DNA of 64,000 bases from Rugamonas sp. A1-17. GTDB taxonomy: Bacteria > Pseudomonadota > Gammaproteobacteria > Burkholderiales > Burkholderiaceae_D. Under the pieces are notes generated by a model. The model was not told the origin of the DNA. It made no database searches and saw only the letters and a program-made list of their open reading frames with translations. Shown one piece after another: positions 25,139 through 33,589 of this stretch (position 1 is its first letter; every line of letters starts with the position of its first letter). The stretch is from assembly GCA_025548565.1 (NCBI GenBank), contig JAJLPB010000011.1, positions 1 to 64,000 on the forward strand, read 5' to 3'. A program made the translations under genes and the position numbers.

Positions 25139-27817
25139 ATGGAAACCCACTACCTCACGCCGCTGTTCTCGCCCAAGTCCATCGTGGTCTTCGCCGGCCA
25201 GGCCGACCAGCCTGAACGCCAGACCTGCTACGGCCGCGGCATCCGCGCCCAGCTGGAGCAAGGCGGCTTCACCGGACCGGTCACCTACCTCGACGTCGGC
25301 ATGAGCGGCACGCTGGCCGACCTGGCGCAGTCGCGCGCCGACCTGGCGGTGATCGCCCTGCCCAACGACGAGCTGAGCTTCGCGCTGGAGGTGGCCGGCC
25401 GCATCCAGTGCCGCGCCGCGCTGATCCTGTCGAGCGGCGTCGACGGCAAACTGGCCGGCGAGCTGCACGACATCGCCCGCAAGCACGGCATCCACCTGCT
25501 GGGGCCGAATTGCCTGGGCTACCAGCGCCCGCGCCTGAACATCAACGCCAGCGTGGCTGGCCAGCTGGCGCAGCCGGGCAGCCTGGCGCTGATCTCGCAA
25601 TCGGGCGCGCTGACCTCGGCCATCCTCGACTGGGGCAGCCAGAACGCGGTGGGCTTTTCCACCGTGGTCTCGCTGGGCCCCAACACCGCGGTCGACCTGG
25701 CGCAGACGCTGGACTTCCTGGCCACCGACCCGGCCACGCAAAGCATCGTCATCTACATGGAAGGCCTGACCGACGCCCGCCGCTTCCTGTCGGCGCTGCG
25801 CGGCGCGGCCAACACCAAGCCAGTGGTGGTGCTCAAGGCCGGCAAGGCCTCGGCCGCCTCGCAGGCCGCGCTCACCCACTCCGGCGCCATCGTCGCCAGC
25901 GACATGGTGTTCGACGCCGCGCTGCGCCGCACCGGCGCGGTGCGGGTCAAGACCTTCGTCCAGCTGTTCTCGGCCGCCAAATGCCTGGCCTCGCGCTACC
26001 GCCCGGTCGGGCCGCGCCTGGCCGTGGTCACCAACGGCGGCGGGCCCGGCGTGCTGGCGGCCGACTGGATCGCCGAGCTGGGCCTGCAACTGGCGCGGCT
26101 GTCGGAGGCGAGCGCGCAGGCGCTGGCGCCCAAGCTGCCGCCGCACGCCACGCTGACCAACCTGCTCGACTTGACCGAGGAGGCCGACGCCGACGCCTTC
26201 ACCGAGGCGGTCCAGGCCTGCGCCCACGACAATCAGGTGGACGGCATCCTGGTGATTTACTCGCCCAAGCTGGGCAGCGATCCGGCGGCGGTGGCGCGCG
26301 CGGTCAGCGCGCTCAACGCCGGCCTCGGCAAGCCGCTCTTGACCTGCTGGATGGGCGACCGCAAGGTGGCCGAGGCGCGCCTGCTGATCAACGCCGCCGG
26401 CGTGGCCACCTTCCGCACGCCGGAGGCGGCGGTGGACGGCTTCTCCAACATCGCCTCGTTCTACCAGAACCAGCAGCTGCTGCACCAGACCCCGCCGCCG
26501 CTGTCGCAGCTGGCCCAGCCGGACCTGGACGGCGCCCGCCTGCTGATCGAGGGCGTGCTGGCCGAGCGCCGCAAGGTGCTCACTGAAATGGAATCGAAGG
26601 CGCTGCTGGCGGCCTTCCACATCCCGATCACGCAGACCATCCTGGCGCGCAGCGCGGCCGAGGCGATGATGGTGGCCAGCCAGCTGGGCTACCCGGTGGC
26701 GCTGAAGATCGACTCGCCCGACATCGCCCACAAGTCCGACGTGCAGGGCGTGGTGCTCAACCTGCTCAACGCGGCGGCCGTGCGCGACGCCTACGGCGAC
26801 ATGATGGCCACCGTGCGCCGCCTGCTGCCGGAGGCGCGCATCAACGGCGTGACGGTACAGCGCATGGCCGGCAAGCGCAACGGTCGCGAGCTGTACATCG
26901 GCGTGGCCACCGACCGCCTGTTCGGGCCGGCCATCAGCTTCGGCGCCGGCGGCACCATGATCGAGCTGATCGACGACCGCGCGGTCGAACTGCCGCCGCT
27001 CAACCTGTTCCTGGCGCAGCGCCTGATGAGCCGGGTGCGCGCGGCCAACACGCTGGGCGAGTGGCGCGGCGCGCCGCCGGTGCAGCGCGAGGCGATCGAG
27101 CAGATGCTGCTGCGGGTGTCGGAGATGGTGTGCGAGCTGCCGCAGCTGCGCGAGATGGACATCAACCCGCTGATCGTCGACGAGCACGGCGCGCTGGCGG
27201 TGGACGCCCGCATCGTCATCGACGCCGCGGCGCCGTCGGCGCACCGCTACGGCCACCTGGCCATCCTGCCCTACCCGTCCAGCTACACGCAGGAGTGGCC
27301 GATGCGCGGCGGCGGCCAGTACACGCTGCGCCCGGTGCAGCCGGACGACGCCTCGATGCTGCAGGAGTTGGTGCGCGGGTTGTCGGAGAAGTCGCGCTAC
27401 TACCGCTTCGCCTCGTCGCTGCGCGAGCTGTCGGTGCCGATGCTGGCGCGCTACACGCTGATCGACTACGACCGCGAGATGGCGCTGGTGGCGGTGCTGA
27501 CGCAGCGCACGCCGGGGCCGGACGGCGACTTCGTCGAGACCGACAGCATCATCGGCGTGTCGCGCTACATCGCCAACCCCGACCACAGCAGCTGCGAGTT
27601 CTCGCTGCTGGTGGACGACCGCTACAGCGGCCAGGGCCTGGGCACGCGGCTGATGCTGGGCATCATGGACGTGGCGCGCGACAAGGGCCTGAGCGAGATC
27701 GACGGCTTGGTGCTGTGCAAGAACAGCGGCATGCTCAAGCTGATGGCCAGCCTGGGCTTCCAGATCCGCCCCTACGACGAGGATCCGGACTTCAAGCTGT
27801 GCACCAAGTCGCTGTAG
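25139..27817 (+). CDS. Pat-type protein: NDP-forming acyl-CoA synthetase domain fused to GNAT acetyltransferase
   Basis: An 892-residue fusion. Order: CoA-binding Rossmann domain (about 1-135), succinyl-CoA-ligase-like domain (about 140-320) with THSGA at His247, an ATP-grasp domain (about 490-710, MESKALLAAFHIPITQT, VALKIDSPDIAHKSDVQGV) and a C-terminal GNAT domain (about 725-892, acetyl-CoA loop DDRYSGQGLGTRLM). Such proteins (Salmonella Pat, E. coli PatZ) acetylate lysines of acetyl-CoA synthetase and other enzymes. His247 falls where NDP-forming synthetases carry their phosphorylated His. Cotranscribed with the HDAC-like gene. Confidence 0.9.
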   Translation: METHYLTPLFSPKSIVVFAGQADQPERQTCYGRGIRAQLEQGGFTGPVTYLDVGMSGTLADLAQSRADLAVIALPNDELSFALEVAGRIQCRAALILSSGVDGKLAGELHDIARKHGIHLLGPNCLGYQRPRLNINASVAGQLAQPGSLALISQSGALTSAILDWGSQNAVGFSTVVSLGPNTAVDLAQTLDFLATDPATQSIVIYMEGLTDARRFLSALRGAANTKPVVVLKAGKASAASQAALTHSGAIVASDMVFDAALRRTGAVRVKTFVQLFSAAKCLASRYRPVGPRLAVVTNGGGPGVLAADWIAELGLQLARLSEASAQALAPKLPPHATLTNLLDLTEEADADAFTEAVQACAHDNQVDGILVIYSPKLGSDPAAVARAVSALNAGLGKPLLTCWMGDRKVAEARLLINAAGVATFRTPEAAVDGFSNIASFYQNQQLLHQTPPPLSQLAQPDLDGARLLIEGVLAERRKVLTEMESKALLAAFHIPITQTILARSAAEAMMVASQLGYPVALKIDSPDIAHKSDVQGVVLNLLNAAAVRDAYGDMMATVRRLLPEARINGVTVQRMAGKRNGRELYIGVATDRLFGPAISFGAGGTMIELIDDRAVELPPLNLFLAQRLMSRVRAANTLGEWRGAPPVQREAIEQMLLRVSEMVCELPQLREMDINPLIVDEHGALAVDARIVIDAAAPSAHRYGHLAILPYPSSYTQEWPMRGGGQYTLRPVQPDDASMLQELVRGLSEKSRYYRFASSLRELSVPMLARYTLIDYDREMALVAVLTQRTPGPDGDFVETDSIIGVSRYIANPDHSSCEFSLLVDDRYSGQGLGTRLMLGIMDVARDKGLSEIDGLVLCKNSGMLKLMASLGFQIRPYDEDPDFKLCTKSL

Positions 27818-27833
27818 ACCGATCCGGGAAATT

Positions 27834-27847
27834 TTGATCCAGATCAA
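27834..27847. promoter_or_regulatory. Perfect FNR/Anr box upstream of trhP
   Basis: TTGAT-CCAG-ATCAA is the exact FNR/Anr consensus palindrome, 50 bases before the trhP start and 16 bases after the stop of the acetyltransferase gene. Activation at low oxygen is expected if it sits near -41. Confidence 0.75.
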
Positions 27848-27897
27848 GGAAATTTGACGGCGGGGCCCATAGACTGCCTCACTTTTGCCCATCCGTC

Positions 27898-29256
27898 ATG
27901 CTCCACGCCCCCGAACTCCTCCTCCCCGCCGGCTCGCTGGCCAAGATGCACGCCGCCTTCGATTTCGGCGCCGATGCCGTCTACGCCGGCCAGCCGCGCT
28001 ACAGCCTGCGCGTGCGCAACAACGACTTCTCCACGCTGCAGGCGCTGCAGGAGGGCATCGACGGCGCCCACGCGCGCGGCAAGCAGTTCTTCGTGGCCTC
28101 CAACATCTTCGCCCACAACGCCAAGCTCAAGACCTACCTGCGCGACATGGCGCCGGTGATCGCCATGAAGCCCGACGCGCTGATCATGGCCGATCCCGGC
28201 CTGATCATGATGGTGCGCGACGAGTGGCCGGACGTGCCGATCCACCTGTCGGTGCAGGCCAACGCGGTCAACTGGGCCGACGTCAAGTTCTGGCACCGCA
28301 TGGGCCTGACGCGGGTGATCCTGTCGCGCGAACTGTCGCTCGACGAGATCGAGGAAATCCGCCAGCGCTGCCCGGAGATGGAGCTGGAAGTGTTCGTGCA
28401 CGGCGCGCTGTGCATCGCCTACTCGGGCCGCTGCCTGTTGTCGGGCTATTTCAACCACCGCGATCCCAACCAGGGCACGTGCACCAATTCCTGCCGCTGG
28501 GACTACAAGGTGCAGCCGGCCGCCGAGGACGCCAGCGGCGACCTCGGCCCGACGAAAGTCATCCCGCTGCACTTCCAGCAGGCGCTGGAGGAGGCCAACC
28601 GGCCGTGGTCGACGCTGCACCAGCAGCCGCGCCATCCGCTGGCCGACCAGCCCTACCTGATCGAGGAAGCCGAGCGGCCGGGCCAGCTGATGCCGATCAT
28701 CGAGGACGAGCACGGCACCTACATCATGAACTCCAAGGACTTGCGCGCGGTCGAGCACATCGAGCGGCTGGTGAAGATCGGCGTCACCTCGCTCAAGGTC
28801 GAGGGCCGCACCAAGTCGCTGTACTACGCGGCGCGCACGGCCCAGGTCTACCGCCAGGCCATCGACGACGCGGTGGCCGGACGGCCGTTCGACATCGGCC
28901 TGCTGGGCCAGCTGCAGGGCCTGGCCAACCGCGGCTACACCGACGGCTTCTACCAGCGCCACCACACGCAGGCGCACCAGAACTACATGCGCGGCGCCTC
29001 CGAGGCCGAGCGCAGCCAGTATGTCGGCGACGTGCTGGGCGTGACGGACGGCTGGGCCAGGGTCGAGGTCAAGAACCGCTTCGCGGTGGGCGACCGGATC
29101 GAGGTGATCCACCCGAGCGGCAACCGCGACGTGACGCTGACGCGCATGCGCGCCGACGACGGCGCCGACATCACGGTGGCGCCGGGCAGCGGCCACATCG
29201 TGCGCATCGAGCTGGACCCGGCGCTGGACCGCGCGCTGCTGGCGCGCTACCTGTAG
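27898..29256 (+). CDS. trhP: U32 family protein TrhP (tRNA uridine-34 hydroxylation)
   Basis: A 452-residue U32 'peptidase' of the YegQ/TrhP type, which hydroxylates U34 of certain tRNAs using prephenate-derived chemistry as the first step toward cmo5U/mcmo5U. The U32 signature EVFVHGALCIAYSGRCLLSG is exact; further Cys residues (GTCTNSCRWDY) form the probable iron-sulfur site. The N-terminus MLHAPELLLPAGSLAKMHAAFDFGADAVYAG is typical. A perfect FNR/Anr box lies 50 bases upstream. Family assignment is firm; the exact tRNA set is inferred from E. coli. Confidence 0.9.
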   Translation: MLHAPELLLPAGSLAKMHAAFDFGADAVYAGQPRYSLRVRNNDFSTLQALQEGIDGAHARGKQFFVASNIFAHNAKLKTYLRDMAPVIAMKPDALIMADPGLIMMVRDEWPDVPIHLSVQANAVNWADVKFWHRMGLTRVILSRELSLDEIEEIRQRCPEMELEVFVHGALCIAYSGRCLLSGYFNHRDPNQGTCTNSCRWDYKVQPAAEDASGDLGPTKVIPLHFQQALEEANRPWSTLHQQPRHPLADQPYLIEEAERPGQLMPIIEDEHGTYIMNSKDLRAVEHIERLVKIGVTSLKVEGRTKSLYYAARTAQVYRQAIDDAVAGRPFDIGLLGQLQGLANRGYTDGFYQRHHTQAHQNYMRGASEAERSQYVGDVLGVTDGWARVEVKNRFAVGDRIEVIHPSGNRDVTLTRMRADDGADITVAPGSGHIVRIELDPALDRALLARYL

Positions 29257-29257
29257 C

Positions 29258-30781
29258 TTAGTTCGCCATCACGTACGGCCAGCCGTCGGCGGTGAAGCCG
29301 AGCGGGTTGATGCCCAGCGTGGGCCGGCCATTGTTGTTGCCGTCGTAGTAGTGGTAGACGAAGGTGGGCCGGTTGTTGTGGCCGGCGTCGGTGAAGACGC
29401 TGCCGCCGCCCGGGCCGATGACGTTGCCGTGGGTGCTGAGCAGGATGGTGCCGCCGCCCGCGGTCAACGCCACGCCGCCGCGGTCCACGTACGGCCCGGT
29501 CACGCTGGTCGAGCGGCCGACGATGGTGCGGTACGGCGAGGTGCTGCTGCAGCAGACGTTGATTGGCGCGAAATAATAGTAAAAGCCGTTGTAGTAGTAG
29601 ATGAACGGGCCTTCCTCGGCCGACGTCGGCGAACCCCGGCGCGCCAGCGTGTACACGGTGGTGTTGCTGGTCGACTGCAGGCCGGTGGCGGGATTCAGCT
29701 GCATCAGGTGGGTGCCGTCGGTCCACGAACCCCAGGCCATCCACCAGTTGCCGCTGGCGTCGGTGAACGGCGCCGGATCGATGGCGTTGTCGGTGGTCTT
29801 GCTGAAGCCGGCCGGCGGCGCGGTGGTGCTACTGGTCCACGATTTGGTGACGAAGCCCTTGTCGGTCCACGGTCCCTGCGGCGCCGAGCTGGTGGCGACG
29901 CCGATCACCGCCTCGGCGCCCGAGCTCGGCAGGTACGGTATCGAGTAGTACTGGTAGTAGGTGCCGTTCGCGAACAGCAGGCTGGGCGCCCAGATGTCGG
30001 TGTTGGCGCCGTTGTTCCAGCCCTTGGGCGTCTGCAGGCCGCTCCACGAACTGAAGTCCGGCCCGATCGGCGGGCAGTTCGGCGCGTAGCCGCCCATCTG
30101 CGTGGTGGTGCAGCTGGTGTAAGAGGTGAAGGTGTTGAGGTCGGTCGAGGTGGCCAGCGTCTGGTGGCTGCCGTACAGCCAGTACTTGCCGCCGGCGTCG
30201 CGCAGCATGTAGGGATCGTGAACGAAGATGCCGGTGCCGCTCACCGCGCGCGGCGCCGGGTACGGGCTGACCTGCGTGTTGACCAGCTGCCATTCCTGGC
30301 AGGTGCAGCCGGTCGAGGCCCACTGGTCGATGGTGGCCGTGTTCAGGTTACTGGCCTGGAACACCTCCAGGTACTTGCCGCTGTTGACGTTCTGGATCAG
30401 GAAGTTGCCGCTGGCGGCCTGGGTGATGGTCCACAGGTGATCGGTGGTGCCGTTGTCGGCCCACTGCACGATCTGCGCGCCGTCGGCGGTGCCGGCGCTG
30501 GCCACGCCCAGCACCTGGTGGGTCAGCATGTTCTCGATGTTGTACTGGCCATTCCCCATCGGCATGAAGTGCCACAGATGGTCGCCGGTGCCGTTGTCGG
30601 CCCATTGCACCACCTTGGAACCGGCGGCCTGGCTGGCGCCGTCGATGCCGAGCACCAGGCCGCTGTTGACGTTCTTGATCTTGTATTGCACGCTGGTGTT
30701 CATGGTGATGGCGGCGCGGGCGGAAAAGGCCGCGCCCGCCAGGCAGAGCAGCACGGCCAGGCATGACAGTAGACGCTTCAT
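29258..30781 (-). CDS. Secreted GH43 glycosidase with ricin-type lectin domain
   Basis: A 507-residue exported enzyme. Signal peptide 1-24; a ricin-B/CBM13-like trefoil with three QW repeats (VVQWADNGTGDHLW, QIVQWADNGTTDHLW, TIDQWASTGCTCQEW) at about 28-170; then a GH43 five-bladed propeller. Catalytic residues by family pattern: Asp189 (FVHDPYML), Asp335 (NAIDPAPF), Glu390 (SAEEGPFIY). Likely an endo-arabinanase or arabinofuranosidase acting on plant polysaccharide bound by the lectin. GGAGACAACC decides the start; a longer frame upstream lacks a signal peptide. Its stop abuts that of trhP. Confidence 0.92.
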   Translation of the reverse strand: MKRLLSCLAVLLCLAGAAFSARAAITMNTSVQYKIKNVNSGLVLGIDGASQAAGSKVVQWADNGTGDHLWHFMPMGNGQYNIENMLTHQVLGVASAGTADGAQIVQWADNGTTDHLWTITQAASGNFLIQNVNSGKYLEVFQASNLNTATIDQWASTGCTCQEWQLVNTQVSPYPAPRAVSGTGIFVHDPYMLRDAGGKYWLYGSHQTLATSTDLNTFTSYTSCTTTQMGGYAPNCPPIGPDFSSWSGLQTPKGWNNGANTDIWAPSLLFANGTYYQYYSIPYLPSSGAEAVIGVATSSAPQGPWTDKGFVTKSWTSSTTAPPAGFSKTTDNAIDPAPFTDASGNWWMAWGSWTDGTHLMQLNPATGLQSTSNTTVYTLARRGSPTSAEEGPFIYYYNGFYYYFAPINVCCSSTSPYRTIVGRSTSVTGPYVDRGGVALTAGGGTILLSTHGNVIGPGGGSVFTDAGHNNRPTFVYHYYDGNNNGRPTLGINPLGFTADGWPYVMAN

Positions 30782-30909
30782 GGTTGTCTCCATTGCGATT
30801 GAGGGTTTTATTGTTTTGATTCTCATCGCATGCTACGGCGGCGATGAAAATCCCTCCAATCACATTTTTACCGCGTCCGATACGCGCTTCGGCATCGGCC
30901 GGTGGCGGT

Positions 30910-32946
30910 CTAGCGGCCGTGCCAGTTCAGGCGGCGCTGCTGATAGGCGGCCAGCCAGCCGGCGTTTTCCTCCAGCACGGCCTTGCCCAGCGCGAACAGC
31001 AGGTCGCGCGCGTTGCGTTCCTTTTCCACGCCGGAGCAGGACGCGGCCTCGCTGCGCGCCAGCGCCGCGTCGGCGCGGCCGTACAGCTTGCCCAGCTGCT
31101 CGGCCTGCGACAGCGCCTCGCCGTGCCCCATCTTGGTGGCCAGCGACAGCCACGCCGCGCCGACGCCGGTCGCCAGCTTCATGCCGGCCAACAACAGCAC
31201 CAGCGCCAGCATGTAGCGGCGGCCGAAGATCAGCACCGTCGCCAGCGCCGCCACCGACATCAGCAAACCGCTCAACAGCATGTTGTTGCCGAGGGCGACC
31301 GCGCGCGTGTGCTGGCGCCGCCGCCAGCGATGGCTGGGCGCGCCCAGGTAGCCGCGCTGGTCGTCGATCCAGCCGCGCAGCACGGCGCGCGCGGACAGCC
31401 CGGCCACCGGCGGCGCCACCATGCAGGCGTCCAGCGCGTGGCGCACCCAGCCCATGCCGCCGCTGGCGCGCTGCCCATAGTGGTCGGTCACCAGCGACGG
31501 TTCGCCGGCGCACAGCCAGTACATCTGGCAGCGCAAGCCCTCGGCCAGCGCGCGGTAGTCCAGGTAGGCATTGCGCTGGCGCGACAGCGCCACCCACAAA
31601 TAGGTGCCGACCGCGCACACCGCGCCGGACGCGTACACCACCGATTCGAACAGCTCGCCGTGCGTCTTGCTCATCAGGCGCAGCGACGGTGCGGCCGAGG
31701 CCAGGATCACCGCCAGCGCCATGAAGCGCCAGCGGTAGCGCCAGCTGCGCTTGGCCCGCTCGGCCTGCACATCGGCCACGCGGAAGCCCTGCAGCAGCGG
31801 CGCCAGGCCCGGCGCCAGGGCGTCCGGCAGGCCCGCCGTCGCGTCCAGTCCCAGGCCGGCCAGGAAGGCGGCGCCGCTGGCGTCCAGGCTGTCGGCGTAG
31901 CGGCGCGCGGCGGTGCTGTCCGCGCACAGCGCTTGCCGGTGCAGGCGGTTGAGCAGCTCGATATCGCGCCCGGCCGCGTGCGCGCGGTACAGCACGGCGC
32001 GCGCCGGCGGGTCCAGCGCGCGGCCCAGCCGGCGCTCGGTCTGCGCGATCGCGGCGCGCCAGGCGCGGTGCTCGGCCCAGCGCTCGCAGGCGCGGATCGG
32101 CGTGCGCAACCACCAGTCCCACGGCGGCGCCTGCACGCCCGGCCACGACGGCTGCGGCGCGCTCCAGTGGGCCGCCGGCTCGCCGTCCAGCGCGCCGTCG
32201 CGCAGCAGCCGCGCGCCGCCCGCGGCCGGCGCGGCGGGCAGGCCGTCCGAGGTGGGCTGGGCGCGCCGGCTGTAGATGTGCAGCAGGTTGCCGCGCGCCG
32301 GCTCGGCGAAGCGGTGGCGGCTGCGCCGGTGCGTGTTGCGCTCGACGCCGGACAGCAGCGCCTGCACCAGGTCGAGCGTGCCGCCGGGACGGCGCGGAAA
32401 ATGTTCGCCGCCGCTCTGGCCGTCCCACACGGCCAGCAGCAGCTGGGCGTGGATGCCGAGGTAGCGGGTCAGCTGCGCGTAGGCGGCGTCGGCCTCGCCG
32501 GCCGGCCCGCCCGGCGGCAGCACGAACACCTTGCCGGCGTGCGCGCTGTAGCGCAGGAAACGCGCGGCGAAGGCCTGGCGGCCGGCCTCGAAGCCGGCCG
32601 GGTCGCGCCGCGCCTCGGCCTCGCCGCCGGCCTGCTCGCGGCAGTAGTCGTCGAACGGCATCGGCAGCGGCACCACCAGCTCGATGCGGTGCGCGCCGTC
32701 CTCGCGCTCGGCGCACTGGCGCCGCAGGCGCAACACCTGTTCGGCGAACAGCTGGTCGGCGCCGTCGGCCAGCGCCGACAGGCAGTGGATCGGCGTGTGC
32801 GGCAGCGCCGCGGCGATCAGCTCGAGCGCCTGGAACAGTTGCTCGCCCACCGCCGCCTGGTCGTCCGGGTGCGGATCGCGGTGGCCGGAGACTCCCACCA
32901 CGAACGGCAGCGCGTACGGCGACTGCGCCGTGTCAGGCGGCGGCAT
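30910..32946 (-). CDS. SLOG-like domain fused to a four-helix membrane domain (putative effector)
   Basis: A 678-residue protein. The N-terminus has the SLOG Rossmann pattern: VVGVSGHRDPH (16-26), a Leu/Ala-rich helix, LSALADGADQLFAE (57-70), ELVVPLPMPFDDY (89-101), and LLLAVWDGQ...RPGGTLDLV (169-194). The middle (about 210-400) is helical. The C-terminus has four membrane segments near 405-421, 435-454, 555-575 and 578-602, with YLDYRALAEGLRCQMYWLCAG between pairs, like the 2TM/SLATT effector domains found with SLOG in predicted nucleotide-signal systems. It overlaps the TIR gene by 14 bases. I infer a membrane effector gated by a TIR-made nucleotide; that is unproven. Confidence 0.7.
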   Translation of the reverse strand: MPPPDTAQSPYALPFVVGVSGHRDPHPDDQAAVGEQLFQALELIAAALPHTPIHCLSALADGADQLFAEQVLRLRRQCAEREDGAHRIELVVPLPMPFDDYCREQAGGEAEARRDPAGFEAGRQAFAARFLRYSAHAGKVFVLPPGGPAGEADAAYAQLTRYLGIHAQLLLAVWDGQSGGEHFPRRPGGTLDLVQALLSGVERNTHRRSRHRFAEPARGNLLHIYSRRAQPTSDGLPAAPAAGGARLLRDGALDGEPAAHWSAPQPSWPGVQAPPWDWWLRTPIRACERWAEHRAWRAAIAQTERRLGRALDPPARAVLYRAHAAGRDIELLNRLHRQALCADSTAARRYADSLDASGAAFLAGLGLDATAGLPDALAPGLAPLLQGFRVADVQAERAKRSWRYRWRFMALAVILASAAPSLRLMSKTHGELFESVVYASGAVCAVGTYLWVALSRQRNAYLDYRALAEGLRCQMYWLCAGEPSLVTDHYGQRASGGMGWVRHALDACMVAPPVAGLSARAVLRGWIDDQRGYLGAPSHRWRRRQHTRAVALGNNMLLSGLLMSVAALATVLIFGRRYMLALVLLLAGMKLATGVGAAWLSLATKMGHGEALSQAEQLGKLYGRADAALARSEAASCSGVEKERNARDLLFALGKAVLEENAGWLAAYQQRRLNWHGR

Positions 32947-33586
32947 GGCAGCGGGCGATGAAGCGCTGGCGTTCGGCCGCGCCGTCGATTTCCTGCGCCA
33001 GCGCCGCCACCAGCTGGGGCTGGGTCGGCCCGGCCTGCAGCGCGCGGCGCAGCAGGTGGCGGGCGATCGGCCCGAGCTCCTGCGCCAGCGCGCGTTCGAT
33101 CGCGTCCAGCCGCGCGGTGGCGATCCGGCAAACGGGCGCGGGCGGCGGCGCGGCCGGCGCTTCGGCGGGCAGCGCCAGGCGGCCCAGCAGCATCGCCACG
33201 CAACGGCACAGCTCGTCCAGATGGACCTCGAGGTCGCCGGTGATGGCGTCCAGCCAGTGCTGGGTGCTGATGAAGTACTCCAGGCTCTTCGACAACGGCA
33301 CGTTCTCGATGCGGAACGGCAGCACCATCAGGCCCTTGTTGACGGCCCGTTCGACCTCGCGCCGCACCTGTGGCGAGTTGTTGGCGCTGGCCGAGAACAC
33401 CAGCACCAGCATCCTGGCGTGGTCCATGGCGTCGATGATGGCTTCGGCCCAGTCGTCGCCGGGGCGGATGTCGCGCGGCGCCACCCAGCAGCGGATGTCG
33501 GCCGCCTCCAGCCGGTGGCAGATGGCGTCGGCGAACACCTTGTCGACGTGCGAGTGGCTGAGGAAGACGTCCACGCTCATCCCCAT
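32933..33586 (-). CDS. TIR-domain protein with C-terminal helical module
   Basis: A 217-residue protein. TIR domain 4-135: VDVFLSHSHVDK, LEAADIRCWVAPRDIRPGDDWAEAI, MLVLVFSASANNSPQVRREVERA, LMVLPFRIENV. Glu77 in VRREVE is the position of the catalytic Glu of TIR NADases. A Pro/Ala linker leads to a short helical domain (about 158-215, LGPIARHLLRRAL...LVAALAQEI...RQRF) like modules appended to bacterial kinases and cyclases. The gene starts three bases after the heme-sensor stop and overlaps the SLOG gene, so all three are translationally linked. Probable role: NAD cleavage to a signal nucleotide, or a scaffold. Confidence 0.88.
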   Translation of the reverse strand: MGMSVDVFLSHSHVDKVFADAICHRLEAADIRCWVAPRDIRPGDDWAEAIIDAMDHARMLVLVFSASANNSPQVRREVERAVNKGLMVLPFRIENVPLSKSLEYFISTQHWLDAITGDLEVHLDELCRCVAMLLGRLALPAEAPAAPPPAPVCRIATARLDAIERALAQELGPIARHLLRRALQAGPTQPQLVAALAQEIDGAAERQRFIARCHAAA

Positions 33587-33589
33587 GGC

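Noticed and set aside
25124..27892. Very long open frame on the minus strand opposite the Pat-type gene (922 codons)
   Set aside because: It is the mirror of a strongly G/C-ending gene; its product is rich in His, Arg, Gln and Ala without domains.
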